This document shows positions 1 to 12,580 of a DNA stretch of 64,000 nucleotides, in pieces. The notes beneath the pieces are model-generated. The model worked only from the letters and a program-made list of their open reading frames with translations. It was not told the DNA's origin and did no database searches. This DNA is from Tetracladium setigerum (Eukaryota > Ascomycota > Leotiomycetes > Helotiales), in the NCBI GenBank assembly GCA_031472005.1, contig PZJY01000006.1:496001-560000 (forward strand). Direction: 5' to 3'. The position numbers and the translations under genes were made by a program. Each line of letters starts with the position of its first letter. The stretch's first letter is position 1.

Positions 1-1940
1 CTTTGAACGCAGGTCTTGATCTTGAGATGCCAGGTGCGACAAGATGGCGAGGAATTCTTGCAGATATGGCCGTTTCATCACGAAAAGTTTCCGAGAAAAC
101 TCTTGACGATCGGGCTCGGAACGTCCTCGAATTTGTCAAACGCTGTAGTGATATCGAAGGCGTTTCAGAGACAGAAGGTCGACGCGACAAACCAGAAGAC
201 CGCGCCCTGAATCGCAAACTTATGGCCGATAGCGTTGTTCTTCTCCGGAACGACAAAAACATTCTGCCACTCCCTTCCAATATCACAGAAATCGCTTTAA
301 TAGGTCCAAATCTCAAAAGTGTGGCCTACTCTGGTGGTGGAAGTGCTCAACTAGAACCTTACTACACAGTAAGCCCATATCAAGGAATTGTGGATCAATT
401 GACAGGTGGAGGAAAGAGGAAAGATGTGAAGATTCACTACGAAGTTGGAGCCGACGCATATGGATTCTACCCTACCCTAGGTGATGATATGAAAACACCG
501 GAAGGGCAAAAAGGATATCTTCGCATCAGATTCTTCTGTGAGCCTCCGTCAATCCCAAACCGAGAAATCGTCGAGGAATTAAGGAGCAAGGACTCTAGCT
601 GGCAAATGATGGGTTATGGCCACCCTAAATTAGGTCACACTTTCTATGCCGATGTTGAGTGCATTTACACACCTTTGGAGACGGGTGATCATTCCTGGGG
701 ATTGGCTTGTTACGGTACAACCTCGCTGTATATTGATGGCAACCTTATCATTGACAACACGACGAAGCAGAGGTCAGGAAACGGTTTCTTTGGAAAGGGT
801 ACAGCCATGGAAACTGGAATTGCCTACATGGAGGCTGGCAAAGAGTATCACGTAAAGATCGAATTTGGCAGTGCAGCAACAAGCAAAATTGTTAAGAAGG
901 GAGTGGTGAGATATGGAGGAGGAGCGGGTCGTGTTGGCTGTGTCCGAGTGTTTGACGCAGAAGCTGGCATACGTCGTGCTGTAGAATTGGCAAAGCGTTG
1001 CAAATACACCATTGTGTGTGCTGGATTGAATGTAAGTCGGTCTCTCGTTTTTTAATTTCGCTCGAAATGTTGCTCGGACTAACAAGTCTTCACCATGCAG
1101 AAAGACTGGGAGTCGGAGGGTTTTGATCGCCCAGATATGGATCTGCCAGGTCATGTTCCAAGACTTATTGCTTCGGTGCTGGAGGTTAACCCAGATGCAA
1201 TAATTGTGACACAATCTGGCACTCCCATAAATATGAGGCCCTGGGTCAAGACTGTTACCACACATCTTCATATGTGGTATGGCGGGAATGAGATGGGAAA
1301 TGGACTTGCAGATGTCATATTTGGCCAGGAAAATCCAAGCGCGAAATTACCCCTCAGCTTCCCAAACTCCATCGAAGACACACCCGCCTTCTTGAACTTT
1401 GAAAGCGAAAGGGGTCATGTTGTTTACGGAGAAGGAGTCTACATCGGGTACCGATACTTTGAGAAGTTGCACCGAGAAGTTGCATATCCTTTCGGGTAAG
1501 TATGAACTACCTAAGTCCTACGTACCGAGACCGAGCAGGAATCTAACATGGTGTAAAATAGACATGGCTTATCTTACACAAAATTCCATTACTCTGCATT
1601 GTCTGTAGCATCGGATTCTGCTAAATTCGTTATCGAGAACACAGGTCCAGTAGCTGGAGCGTCAGTTGCCCAGCTCTACATTTCACCAGCATCTACAGGC
1701 ACGATAAGTAGGCCTGTAAAAGAACTGAAAGGGTTTACAAAGGTGTTCTTACAACCTGGGGAGGCAAAGGAGATGAAGATATCAATAGACAAGCTGGCTA
1801 CGAGTTTCTGGGACGAGGTTCTAGATTCGTGGCTAAGTGAGGCTGGCACGTATGGTCTCCACATTGGAGAAAGTAGCGATGTGATACGGTTGAGTGGGGA
1901 GTTAGTTATCGCAGAAACAACCAGCTGGAAAGGGCTGTGA
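1..1940 (+). CDS. GH3 beta-glucosidase with PA14 insert, 5' end missing
   Basis: This is the 3' part of a family 3 glycoside hydrolase that would release glucose from beta-glucosides. The gene starts before the window, so the catalytic barrel and its nucleophile Asp are not seen. Exons are 1-1031, 1101-1495 and 1562-1940, with GT-AG introns of 69 and 66 bp that keep phase. In order: the end of the barrel domain (NAGLDLEMPG), the start of the C-terminal domain (SVVLLRNDKNILPL), a PA14 insert at about 500-880 (WGLACYGTTSLYIDG), the motif DWESEGFDRPDMDLPG, PFGHGLSYTKF across the second intron, and a fibronectin III-like tail. By family knowledge the Glu in WESEGFDR is the usual acid/base region. 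PA14-containing GH3 enzymes are often intracellular in fungi, but no N terminus is available here to judge location. A Zn2Cys6 regulator follows on the same strand and might control it; that is inference only. Confidence 0.93.
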
Positions 1941-2338
1941 GCAAAAATAGACAAATTTATTGAAAACACCAAGTTGTGATGATAAAATCAATCAGATCCG
2001 AGGAAAACACCAGTATTCAGGTTGCCTCACAATATAATGTTTGCTGTTCCGCATCTTGGTAGGCCTTGCCAAGTTCAGGAGTGGGAGCTGCACTGTGGAC
2101 CTGTAGATGGGATACATCCCCAGAAGCGAGCAAATGAAAAGCTTGTCCCTGAAAATGGATCATACCTGCAACCAAAATGCCGGAAAAGTGCTGTGTCCAC
2201 ATATCCATGTCGTGATTCTGTAGAAATCGTGCTCATACTGTTTTCAAAATCTTGCGGAAGCTCCGCGATGCGACTTCCAGACAGCTGCGTTTCCAACAAT
2301 AATACTGCAATAACAAAGTGTCATACCCATGATCTCCC
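1941..2338. other. intergenic region between GH3 and Zn2Cys6 genes
   Basis: About 400 bases between two genes on the same strand. It should hold the glucosidase 3' UTR and the promoter of the regulator. I see no gene. The open frames here lack family motifs and codon continuity. Confidence 0.5.
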
Positions 2339-4549
2339 ATGGCATATGACTCGCAATCACAGTCTCCCTCGAATGCTCGTGAGGAGCAGACACAACCTTC
2401 TGAGATCGCTCGGTCGATGAAAAAAGGAGTTCCAATTTCATCGGTTTCCGAAGGTCGTTCCAATGAAAAAGAGACTTCGGTTAACAGCAGAACGATATTG
2501 GTAAGAAATTCAAATGCACATTCAATCAAGGGACGAGTTGAGCATCGGTTACTTACATACGCAAGGAACCAATAACCAAAACTCTCCGAACACGCGGATC
2601 AACCGCATGCCAATCTTGCAGGTCAAGACGAACAAAATGTGACAGCAAACGACCATCTTGCAGCTACTGCCAAAAGACCAACTCGAAGTGTTTTTATATC
2701 GAAGATGAAGTAAATCCCAACTCGTAGGTCTCCCATCTTGAAGCTAGCTCTTTGATTCTAATGCATTTAGACTTCATATCTTGGGACCCCAAATCTTGAA
2801 TGCAGTTCATGATTTGACACAGCTTGTACATAATCGCTTGCCTCCTGCTGGTAATCGTTCACCTGAAAGTCTCAGGTACTCTCGTCCGACCAACTTCAAT
2901 GGCAGCGATTCTGTCATTTCTGAGGATCTTCATGGTACCCAGCCCATCCACACTTCTCCAAAAGGTCGGTTTCGCCCACAAGGCCTAGATGATGTCCTTA
3001 GCTGGAGTGTGTTTGAATCCATCGACGGGTCATGCTCGTCATTCCCAGGATTACTTAGAAGCGATAACACTTCCTCCTCGGAATCTTTCGACACTCCATG
3101 GCTTGATGGTATGGCCATGGCGAAGCTGCGATCTCGCTACATAGCTACTATACACATCAAGAATCCTTTCCTGGACTTGGAACTATTAGATGACCAAATT
3201 TCCAGAGTTGAACGAAATGGATTTGATTGGTCCATTAAAAGCTGTCTAGTTGCACTAGTTCTTTGCACAGGGGCAGTTTCGGAACCTTTTGTTGAGCCTT
3301 GGGAGAAACCAGACGGCGACGGTTTCAAAATTGCGGTGCAATTATGGAATGTAGCAATCCGAAGACTCGGTTTCGCAATGGGGGAGCACACTCTCGAAGC
3401 TACTCAGTGTCTGTGTTTGGCCGGGTAAGAACTCCACTCTCTCCCGGTAGACCAAGTTGTATCACTGGTTTTGAAGTAGTGATAACTAAACTAATCGATG
3501 TACTTAGAATCTGGTACATGAACATGTTACAGCCTATCAAGGCATGGAATTATTTCAATTTGGCAGGAAATTCACGATTCTTGTTACCACTAAGGCAGTA
3601 AGTAATTACAATTTTCAACACTGGAATTATTGTATATTGATAAACTCCAGGGGTTTCTCCTCAAACAAATCGGAACCCAGCTTTTCACTTGAGCAAGCTG
3701 TATACTTCACTATTTACAAGTCAGAGTGGTAGGCTTTTGATGAGGACTTCAATTGGATTTACTTTTAACAAGAGGCACAGGGAGTTGCGAGCAGAGCTTG
3801 ACCTTCCGGCATCAGCCCTAAGCGAAAACACCCTACTGTATATGTTTCCCAGTCCACCTCAAATTGAAATCAAGAACGGAAGCTCAAAGACCTTTGATAC
3901 TGAGCGGGCTTGGTATTACTATCTCGCCGAAATTGCATCCCGTCATCTTTTGAATCGAATTTTCTTTAGCATATCCACCTATAAATCTTCGGCCAACAAT
4001 GTCCCCCAGATGCTCTCCAGCATGGACCTGATAGAGACACAACTGGAGGAATGGTACGATAATTTGCCCTCGGTTCTGTCTTTTGAGCGGCCACATGGGG
4101 GTATTTTGCTTCCTCTCAACGACGACCTACGACATATTGTCAGAAATCGATACCTGACCATGCGAGAGCACTTGTATCGACCCTTTGTACAATTTTGTGT
4201 CGAAGACAGCATGGCAAACATGAGTTGCGAACTGGTGGAGAAAGTAGCTGCAGTTGCTACGCGGGGTTTACAGTATGCCACGTTCAGGATTCAAATAGTT
4301 TCGATGAATCGGCATCAGGGCTTGTGGCTTGCGATACGAAGCCATGTGACGTATGCTTTGATGCTCATTGCCATCAATAGGGCACGAGAAAGGCAGGATC
4401 GATATGGAGCGCGGCGGGTGATTCTGCCAAGGAACTGGAAGGAGAGTATTGAGGAGCTGTTGGTCAAAATTAGTCCTTATGCAAATGAGCCTGTTGGAGG
4501 TGTCGCAGATATTTACAAGATACTTGTAACGCAATTTGAGATGGAGTGA
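2339..4549 (+). CDS. Zn2Cys6 fungal-specific transcription factor
   Basis: A six-exon regulator of about 636 residues. Exons: 2339-2500, 2566-2723, 2771-3424, 3508-3597, 3651-3728 and 3781-4549; all junction phases agree. The binuclear zinc cluster lies on the short second exon as ACQSCRSRRTKC followed by DSKRPSCSYCQKTNSKC, a C-x2-C-x6-C-x6-C-x2-C-x6-C pattern at about residues 67-93. A fungal_trans-type middle region follows, with IWYMNMLQPIKAWNYFNLAG and later SEWELRAELDLPASAL, which is typical of this class. The start at 2339 has a good context (cccATGG) and is in frame with the zinc cluster. Intron 2 (2724-2770, 47 bp) was chosen because it alone joins the frames without a stop; the nearer donor at 2710 leads to a stop. 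It is expected to be nuclear and to bind CGG-containing promoter sites. Its target is unknown, and the neighbouring glucosidase is a candidate only by position. Confidence 0.9.
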
Positions 4550-5070
4550 GAAATCATCATGGTTATGTGCTACTAGTGATACTCTTTTGTCCTTTCGGAC
4601 TCTTAATTATTGACAGTATTAGCATCGAAGTAATGGCCCGAGCCATCACTACTATAATTAGGTCAGAATGAGTGCTCAAGCAAGATAGGTGAGCAATTAA
4701 ATATGAATAATAAGCTCTGGTGCGGATAGAAAGAAAATTGTTGCTAGAATAAAGTGGAATGGCAATATAAGGGCATCAGCCCGCAAGACTGGTCAGGTGA
4801 TATCAATGTGTTTTGACATACTCTCTTTTGGAGCTCGGGTGCACTCTATTTAACTTAAACCAAACTTAGTAAATGCTACTGAGTTTTCTGATAAAAGTAT
4901 ATAAATATGAAAGACACTTAAGTATTAAGTAATGGATTGAGTGAGCAGAATTTCACATGATCCAGTGAATTAGTCAGCGGCCAGACCTCTGAGCTCGCCC
5001 TCAGAGCTCGCCCTCAGTCCCCACACCTAACACTATCAAAGTCTTCATCCTTCAGAAACTTCATCCACGG
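4550..5070. other. AT-rich intergenic region upstream of HET gene
   Basis: About 520 bases without a gene. It holds the 3' UTR of the regulator and the promoter of the HET-domain gene, plus a perfect 13-bp direct repeat just before the HET start. Confidence 0.5.
4991..5016. repeat. 13-bp tandem direct repeat
   Basis: The unit GAGCTCGCCCTCA occurs twice back to back at 4991-5003 and 5004-5016, about 55 bases before the first ATG of the HET gene. It contains SacI-like GAGCTC palindromes. It may be a chance duplication or a protein binding site. Confidence 0.9.
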
Positions 5071-6951
5071 ATGAAGCCAAAAATAGGTATCATGGCCGAG
5101 ATTAATAATCTACCAGAACGACTAAAACCAGCGGCGTTTCAATACGAACCCCTTCTTGAACCGCTCAAAGAAACCAGGCTAGTCGTTCTCGAACCAGCCG
5201 AAGACGAATCCAGCGAAATCAGAGTAACACTTCGTCCCGTGACCATATCAGAGTCCAAATATGAAGCATTATCCTACGCGTGGGGAGATCCCAAACATAC
5301 CCTTACCATCACCGTTGATGACATCCCTTTCGAAGTAACGACTAATCTGTTCTACGCTCTCCAAAATCTCCGACGTCTGAAAGATGAACGCTTCCTCTGG
5401 ATAGATGCTATATGCATTGATCAAGGGAATAATGAGGAGAGAAGCCAGCAAGTTGGGATCATGGTGTTCATCTATGAAGCTGCTACAAAAGTAGTGGTTT
5501 GGCTCGGTCGATACTCTGAACCTCAGGACGACGAGAGTGTTTTCGAGGAGAGCCTTTGGGGATTTTCGGATTTGGAGGATGGAACCCTGGAGACTACGAA
5601 GCAGGCTTTTGGAGTGCTAGAAAAAGTGTTTAAAAAGGGAGATGTGAGCCAAGTTCCATTTAAGTACTGGGGGCATCTTTCCAGACTCTTGGAGCGGAGT
5701 TGGTTCAGGAGGTTATGGGTTATACAAGAAGTACAGATGTCAAGGGATACGGTTGTCATGTGTGGACGATTTGAGATTAATTGGGAGATTGTGGACAAAG
5801 CTGTGGATCAGTACTGTTACATGAATCACCCTCAAGTCAACGAAGATACTCTCCCATTTTTCTTCCTCCTCGGAAGCAGGAATGTGGCCGAAGTCTGTCT
5901 CTGGTTGGCTGATCGAAGCAATATCCTCTCTTTGATGGAAAGTACTTGCGGAACACTCGCCACAGATCCAAGAGATAGACTTTTTGCAATTCAAGGGTTG
6001 CTCCCTGTTCCGGATCCAGACACCACAGTGGACTACAGCGAACCCTTGGAGGTTGTGTATCGAGAATGGGCGTGGAATCGAATAGTCAGAACTGGAAGCC
6101 TTGATGTCCTCAGCTTGTGTCGACACTCCAGCAAGACGGTGGTGGGCCGTAGAGAAGGCAAGGATATTCATTTTCCATCCTGGGTTCCGGACTTGAGAGA
6201 TCTCGAGGGTATCGGAGGCCAGCTGTTTGAAACCACGATCAAGAAAAGAAGCGTATTGGCTTCCGAAGATCGCATACCCTACAATGCATCTGGAGCCTTC
6301 ACCTGCTTCGACCTGCTTCGCCAAACAGACCCAAATATCCTCTCACTCCCGTCCTTCAAAATCGACAAGATAATCAAGATTTTTCCTTTTCTCGACATAA
6401 GAGACCATGATAACGCTGCCATTACCCAGAGGCGAATGGGACAGCTCCAAACATGGGGACAAGAGGTTGAATCCCATTTCAACGAAAAGTTGGCACCTGA
6501 ATCCAAACTATTCGCCTCTTTTACCGACACTTTATTGAGCGGCTGTTGTCCCCAACATCATCCTGCCTTGTTGAAATATCAGCAGTTCCGACAAAATCGC
6601 TACGTTCCTCCCGAGTTCTGCTCTGGCCTCTCAAGCGAGGAGAGGAACTATCGGTATTACAATCAGCTTCTCAACGAACTTCCATCTCTTGTCTATAGCT
6701 CAGATTTGCTTATCACTGAAAAGGGCTATATAGGCCACGTGGATCCAAAGTGCGAGGTGGAAATTGGAGATGAGGTCCATGTTCTCTATGGGGGAATTAC
6801 GCCGCATGTGCTCAAGACGAAGGTAAATGCAGATTACGATAATACGTACTTGTTGAAGGGGCCATGTTACTTGAGTGGTTTTATGGATGGTCAGGCTGTG
6901 GAGTTGTGGAGGAAGGGGATTGTGAATCCGGAGGTCATTAACATTTGGTGA
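5071..6951 (+). CDS. HET-domain (heterokaryon incompatibility) protein
   Basis: An intronless gene of 626 codons; a second in-frame ATG at 5092 (MAEINNLPERL) is an equally plausible start. The HET domain lies at about residues 65-215, with its three hallmark blocks: YEALSYAWGDP, FLWIDAICIDQ and SQQVGIMVFIYEAATKVVVW, followed by the LERSWFRRLWVIQEV block. The rest of the protein matches the usual long, poorly conserved C-terminal part, with DPRDRLFAIQGLL and, near the end, GDEVHVLYGG. HET proteins act in non-self recognition and programmed cell death when unlike strains fuse, or as general stress-response proteins. Most genomes carry dozens, so a role in incompatibility cannot be claimed for this one. 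No NACHT, WD or ankyrin partner domain is present. Confidence 0.93.
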   Translation: MKPKIGIMAEINNLPERLKPAAFQYEPLLEPLKETRLVVLEPAEDESSEIRVTLRPVTISESKYEALSYAWGDPKHTLTITVDDIPFEVTTNLFYALQNLRRLKDERFLWIDAICIDQGNNEERSQQVGIMVFIYEAATKVVVWLGRYSEPQDDESVFEESLWGFSDLEDGTLETTKQAFGVLEKVFKKGDVSQVPFKYWGHLSRLLERSWFRRLWVIQEVQMSRDTVVMCGRFEINWEIVDKAVDQYCYMNHPQVNEDTLPFFFLLGSRNVAEVCLWLADRSNILSLMESTCGTLATDPRDRLFAIQGLLPVPDPDTTVDYSEPLEVVYREWAWNRIVRTGSLDVLSLCRHSSKTVVGRREGKDIHFPSWVPDLRDLEGIGGQLFETTIKKRSVLASEDRIPYNASGAFTCFDLLRQTDPNILSLPSFKIDKIIKIFPFLDIRDHDNAAITQRRMGQLQTWGQEVESHFNEKLAPESKLFASFTDTLLSGCCPQHHPALLKYQQFRQNRYVPPEFCSGLSSEERNYRYYNQLLNELPSLVYSSDLLITEKGYIGHVDPKCEVEIGDEVHVLYGGITPHVLKTKVNADYDNTYLLKGPCYLSGFMDGQAVELWRKGIVNPEVINIW

Positions 6952-7316
6952 CACGGTAGAATCTTGATACTGTATCGGCTCTTAATTAATGCGCGGAATG
7001 GATGTTGTTGGATATAATGCACTGTATACTCGAAGTTAGGAAGGCGAGGTGTGATGGTGTTATGTTATGATGAAGAGTCAGGCTGTGCATAAGACTCTAT
7101 TATATATGAGGTCACTTGATAGGGAATTCTGTGATGATATCTTACAAATATTATACGAAATCTAAGAAGGTGGGAGGTCTTAGGTCCATCACTTGTCTCT
7201 AGATCGATTAGCGGATAAAGGTTCTAAATAGCCTTGTAATATTAATAAATTACCTAGTTTACATGCCAAGGTATTTTCATGTTTGCTTCATCTTTGGTCT
7301 CTACTGTCTATCTACC
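6952..7316. other. convergent 3' region
   Basis: The 3' ends of the HET gene and the C2H2 regulator face each other across about 365 AT-rich bases. I see nothing beyond presumed 3' UTRs. Confidence 0.5.
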
Positions 7317-10300
7317 TTATCTACTCTCAATCATGAGCTCGCTCATGATCCTCAGCAGCTGCGAGTATCTCGACTCACGCCATTTCCCCACATCATCCAA
7401 AAGATGTACGTAATTAAGCAATATCTTGCGCGCCGCCGCTGGCCCTCCGAGTTGATCCTCCCGCGAAAACGACACGGGCCCGCCAAATTGGATGAACTCC
7501 TTTGCGGTGGTGACCTGCCCTCCTCCTACTTCTCCTGCTCCAGGTGAATGCCCATTATTAATCGTCGACGATGGGGCTACTTGTGAATTTAAGTCAGTGC
7601 CGGGAGGGACGTAGTGTAATCCCTCGTCGGCGACATCGGTCCAGTTGATCTCCTGAATGAGCTCAAAGGCCTGATTGTCCTTGTCCTCTTCCTCTTCCTT
7701 GCGCTCCGTCACGAAGAGGTACATGCTCAGGACCAAGGCGGAAACGAATAACAAGCGATCGGCCCTCGCGATGTTTGATTCTCGTATGCGTGTTGATGAG
7801 AGGATCAAAAATATCTGGCATGAATGCAGAATCGCTCGTCGAGCGCTCGGTGAGCGTGCCCAGCGCCCTATAGCGACCATGGCTCTGCGCGCAGATTCGG
7901 AGCCTTCTCGACCACACCCAATCTCTAGGAGGTCGAGATCTACTGTGAAGAGGATACAGAGATTATTCCACGCCAACAAGGTGATGGGATCTTTCTGCTG
8001 AAACGTCACGCCATATCTCGCTGGCAGTGCGATGACGGACAGGATCATCTTTCTGGACTGGGGATCATTCGCAAACACTTCGGCGGGAGTGCAGGTGGTC
8101 GATTCGAAAATGGTTCGACCTCCTCCCGGTAAAGCATGTCGAGTGGCAGAAGCTTGAAGGCATAAACAACTTAGGATCGTCTGCATCGACAAGGTGTTGA
8201 GACTCGGAGGCGCGTTGACATGGAAATCCTGAAGCCGAAGAAGTGGCGATAACCAAGGCGTACCGCGCTTTGTAACCTGCGCGAAGCGTGCGAATGATGT
8301 GGCATCAAATAGAGAATCTTCACATGGCAAGTATAGCTCCACCTTGCTGATATCCAAGACACCCGAACTGCCCATCACTCGACTGCATGCAGCGTCCAGT
8401 AGGATGAGAAAACAGAGGAGCCTAGCCATGGTCTGGTAAGCAAGTTATTTTGACCACGCCGGGGGATTTTTGACATACTTCTTCACCGACTCTGCACGCG
8501 CCCACACCCTCCAAGCGTTTTCGTCGACACTGGGTAGAGGGTGTAATTGTGTAGCCAAGTCATCACCCAAGTGGGCAGAAAACAAACCATGACTTCTGCA
8601 AAGCTAATCCCCCCAGAATATTAGCAGTGATCTACTTATTTAAATGAAATGCACTTACATGCAGTAGCTGTACCGAGAATGTGTACGCCTGACTTTCTTC
8701 CACTTGAGCCTAGGTGAACAGTTAAAATTAAACATACAAATCCAGGACTGTAGTTTTTACCGAATGTCCCAAAGCGAGATAGTTGACCAATAAACCTGAG
8801 GCTATCAATGTCAACAGTTCCCAAGATTCTCCATACTCGAGCGATTTGGAAGTCATGTCATTCCGACAATACTGCATCAATTTCTAATCTATATCAGTAT
8901 CTCTGACTACCAATAATTTCCTGCCTTTACTCACCTTTTGATAGCGAAGCACAAACGTTTTCGATCGTTCCGGATAAAGTGAGGTAAGCCCAATAAGACA
9001 CATTGGAAGAAGTAGTGAACACGGTGTTGACCTGGCATCAAAAGTCCCCTTGTGAACAAATTGCATTGGCGAGTACTGAAAAAAAAAGTCCAAACTTGCA
9101 TTCAGAACCTCCGTGGTTGGAAAGCCCTTTGCAGAGGTGCCAGGAATTGATTTATCCGACCCAGTTCCATCAGATTGCGCGTCATATGGTGGAGATGGCA
9201 CTGGCATCTCATCTGGGAAATCGTCGCGAGCGATGCCATCCAGAAGTTCGCAGAATTGAATCAGTTGGCCACGGCAATCCTCATTCATGCCCCATCTCGA
9301 TATCGGCGTGTTGCTGCTGGCTGTAGATCCTCGATGATGACGGGGAGTTGAAGGCCGCGTCAAGGTGAGCGGTTTTGAGAAGATATTATCTGCCGCGTGA
9401 TGTGCGACTTTGAACCAAAGCGACCAGATGATTCTCACCCCAGGCCCTGATCGGCGACCCCTCCATAGTCGTCGAATCTGTTGCGTCTGTTCAGTTGAAA
9501 GGAAGGTTAGATGATTATCATGGTCTTCTTGCTGGACCGCTGGCATCGTCGCCCGAGGAGTCGAGAAGTCTATTCCTTCTAAAATGATAGCGGGGCCAAA
9601 ATACGCATACGTATCGAATTCCGCCTCCATCGGAAAGTGATCTGCTCCAAAAGGGCCAATATCATTGAGAAGGCTATGGTCTGCCGCAGAAAGCGATTGT
9701 TCCCCCACTTGATTCCCTACTATGAATAAAGAGGTCTGGTCTGCACCTTGTGGTACTTGTTGGAAGGAAAATAGCGGCACTTGGGAGGCAGTGTAGGTTC
9801 CTAACATCTCGTTCCCATTCGTATCCGTCGCGCTTTCCATCCTAGCTTGATTTCCCGCATGTGAAAGCATTTCTTGTCCTGGATTTGACGCTTCGTTATA
9901 TGCCAAATGGTTGAACAATTCCGGTTGTACGTCTGGAGGAGTACCCAAGCCGGTTGTCCTCCGTCCTAACGAAGGATCTATTAATTCTGGTGCTGGGCAT
10001 GCTATTATCGGTGGACCGATACTCCCTCCTGATAACGAGTGTGAACTTCGCGGAGCTTGTGAATGTGAATTTCGCCGAGCCGCGTTGTTAAGTAGTGTGG
10101 GAGGAGGCTGACCGAACGGTTGTTCTTGAGTTGCTGGGAGTAAAAATGTAATCTCGGGTTGGTTGTCAATGTTCTGTACGGAATGGCTACTCCTTCGTCG
10201 CGCAGTACTGGGTCTGATGGAAGTCGCAGGCTCTATGGAAATGTGTTCGGTGGTGCGCTTTTGTTGCGCGTCATTATTATTATATGCTGGGACTTCGATG

Positions 10301-10716
10301 GAATGCGTCTGAAGGTGTCGAACCAATACATCACTAATCGCGAATGCATATCAGCATCTTTCTTCGTCTGACTGAGTCAAAAGAACTCAACAGATAATGA
10401 CATGGTATACCTTCTCCCGTATCGTTTGTAGCATTTGTGGCACTCGAATGGCTTCTCTCCGGTATCTGGAATTATTTGAGAATGGTTAGCTTTCTTCCTT
10501 GTAAATTACTACTCGTTGTCGGGATCGTTCTGTCGCTCTCTCTACTACTCTGTCTATCCATCGCTTTCTCCACAGCCCAGAGGTGGCTACGTAGTACCTA
10601 CGTGTTCTCTCATGACGTTTTAAATGCTCCTCCTTTGTGAATTTGCGCTCGCAATAACAACATTTCTTCCTATTATTGTCATGGCGCCAACTTCGAGAGT
10701 TCTGGCTCTGCTGCAT
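7317..10716 (-). CDS. C2H2 zinc-finger transcription factor with fungal_trans domain
   Basis: A seven-exon regulator of about 994 residues. Exons (read downward): 10716-10602, 10465-10411, 10333-8935, 8883-8761, 8709-8659, 8603-8479 and 8432-7317. Two C2H2 fingers are assembled over the first three exons: KKCCYCERKFTKEEHLKRH, then the linker HTGEKPFEC, then CHKCYKRYGRSDVLVRHLQTH. A Ser/Pro-rich stretch follows. The fungal_trans domain runs from about residue 430 (FFFQYSPMQFVHKGTF), through SWELLTLIASGLLVNYLALG, to WRVWARAESVKK and LPCEDSLFDATSFARFAQVT. The start at 10716 is the first ATG in frame. The last junction does not keep phase with the good donor at 8478 (gtatgt): one base is missing, and the expected AAGgtatgt reads AAgtatgt. 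Weaker donors (gtgaag at about 8487, or gtcaaa) would restore phase at the cost of conserved residues. Target genes are unknown. Confidence 0.85.
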
Positions 10717-11464
10717 GGCAGAATGGAGTCCGGGAACGGGGGACAAGGGCTTGGAGAGGATTCTGCGTATTCTCGACTATGGTCGCTCTAAAGATAGCTC
10801 AGACGTCTTGATCTGAAAGAATTGTGTCATGTCAAAGTAGTTGAGAAGCAAAAATGTTTGGTCAGGGCTCCGGTTCCAGATCTGGGAAGTTGGGACGACG
10901 ACCTGTGCTGACCGCGGGACAACTACTGGGGTTGAGTTTTGGTCTGCGGGGTATTATTGGGGAAAGGGACTTTCCCGGTAGTTTCTACATGGTGCATTTG
11001 TCTCCCCTGTCCGCTTGGCTTCTGGGGTAGTCCGGGGTTTGGACAAGGACTGGGACTACTGGGTTCATCTGCTGCGAGACACGAATCAGCAGAATAATAG
11101 ATACCTATTTGAATCAATGAAAATAAATGCTTGAAAACAATACTCAAAATAATGATACTTGGAATGAAACTTGAAATAATATTGAAGATAATAGTAAGTT
11201 CTTTGCATCTACGGTAGTCGCCCTCGGAGAGCCCCCAGAAGGATCTAGATACAAGTGCATTACCTACGTTACCCCTAAAACGGAAGCATTATTCCTTCCC
11301 TAATTGTCGTGCTCTGACCCACGCCCCCCTACGTTGGTTCTCTGGCTGAGAAACAACAATGGCTCACCAGTAAACATATTCCGGAGGATAGGTAGGTAGT
11401 CTCCAGATGTAAGGATATACTAGAATATCACGGATGCTAGAATAATATTTTGAAAGACATTGGT
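10717..11464. other. intergenic region upstream of C2H2 gene
   Basis: About 750 bases. It should carry the promoter and 5' UTR of the C2H2 regulator and the 3' UTR of the FAH-family gene. The short open frames here show no recognisable protein. Confidence 0.45.
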
Positions 11465-12580
11465 CTATAGCTTCTCAAAAACAATCCTATTCCTACACCT
11501 CCCCAACCCTTCAATCCTCACCTCAACCACATCCCCATCCTCCAACCACTTCGGCTCCTTCATACCCAAAGCCACCCCATCTGGTGTGCCCGTCATGATA
11601 ACCGTCCCCCTCTCCAACGTCGCACCCTGACTGAGAAAGCTCACCAAGTAAGCCACATTGAACAACAGATCACTGGTGTTCGCATCCTGGCGCACCTCCC
11701 CATTCACCGTCGTGCGCAACTGCAACTTATCAGCTGCGCCAACCACCGCGGGTGACACGAGCATATATCCCACCGGCGCAAAGGTATCGAAGGATTTAGC
11801 AAACGACCATTGTGGGATGCCCCCTGCAAAAGCCGGATCCCGTTGCCAAGTCCGTGCCGAGACGTCGTTGGAACTCGCGTAGCCTGCGACGTGTGAGAGG
11901 GCGTCTTCGGGCGTAATATTCTTGCCCGTCTTGCCGATGATCACGGCCTGAGAGTCTGGTATTCAGTATGGTTCCAATAATAAACAATAATACTTTCAGG
12001 AAATGAATGCCAAAATAAATAAATGCTGGGCATATTATTTTGACCTCAACGAGGCTTCATTGTTAAAAGTACTCACCAATTCACCTTCATAATCTAGATT
12101 CTTGCCCTGTGCAATCTCTGGAATCCTCACATCTTCGTCGAAGCCGGCGATGGTGGGCGCTGGCTTCATAAACATGGATGGGTATGGTGGGGGTTTTCGA
12201 CCGCTCTCAAGAACTGTTCCCCCAAAAAACAACACTTTAGCAATTCTATCCTTCAAAACAAAATCTATCTCAAGAGATGAAAAAGGACTTTTGGAAAGGA
12301 AAGCAGGAAAATAATACGGACTGTGTTTGACATAATTAAGACCAATGCATTTAACAACCGCCACATCTTTGGCCTTGAGCACACCCAGCAATCGCTCAAC
12401 CCGGACCTTCTCAGTCGTGCGGGTGAGTTCGAATGGATTTTTACCTTCCAGTCTGATGGCGTAGAGTTGTTTTCTTTGGAGCAATTCTTCGAGATCGTCG
12501 TTCGCCGATTCAAGTATAGGATCCCCAAATGTGGTTGTTCCTGATTCCGTCACAAATCGAATAAGTCGCTGCCAGGACAT
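11465..12580 (-). CDS. fumarylacetoacetate hydrolase (FAH) family protein
   Basis: A three-exon gene of 292 codons: 12580-12322, 12213-12077 and 11947-11465, with all phases agreeing. The fold is the C-terminal FAH fold found in fumarylacetoacetase, acylpyruvases and 2-hydroxyhepta-2,4-diene-dioate isomerases, which cleave or isomerise beta-diketo acids with a divalent metal. Seen in order: KCIGLNYVKH, then PPPYPSMFMKPAPTIAGFDE, then LDYEGEL joined over the second intron to AVIIGKTGKNI, then the metal-site block GYASSNDVSARTWQ, and the late TGTPDGVALG. The acidic residues of DYEGE and SND are the usual metal ligands. The length fits the family, which has no N-terminal SH3-like domain, so this is not the tyrosine-pathway fumarylacetoacetase itself. 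No targeting signal is obvious. The exact substrate cannot be told. Confidence 0.9.
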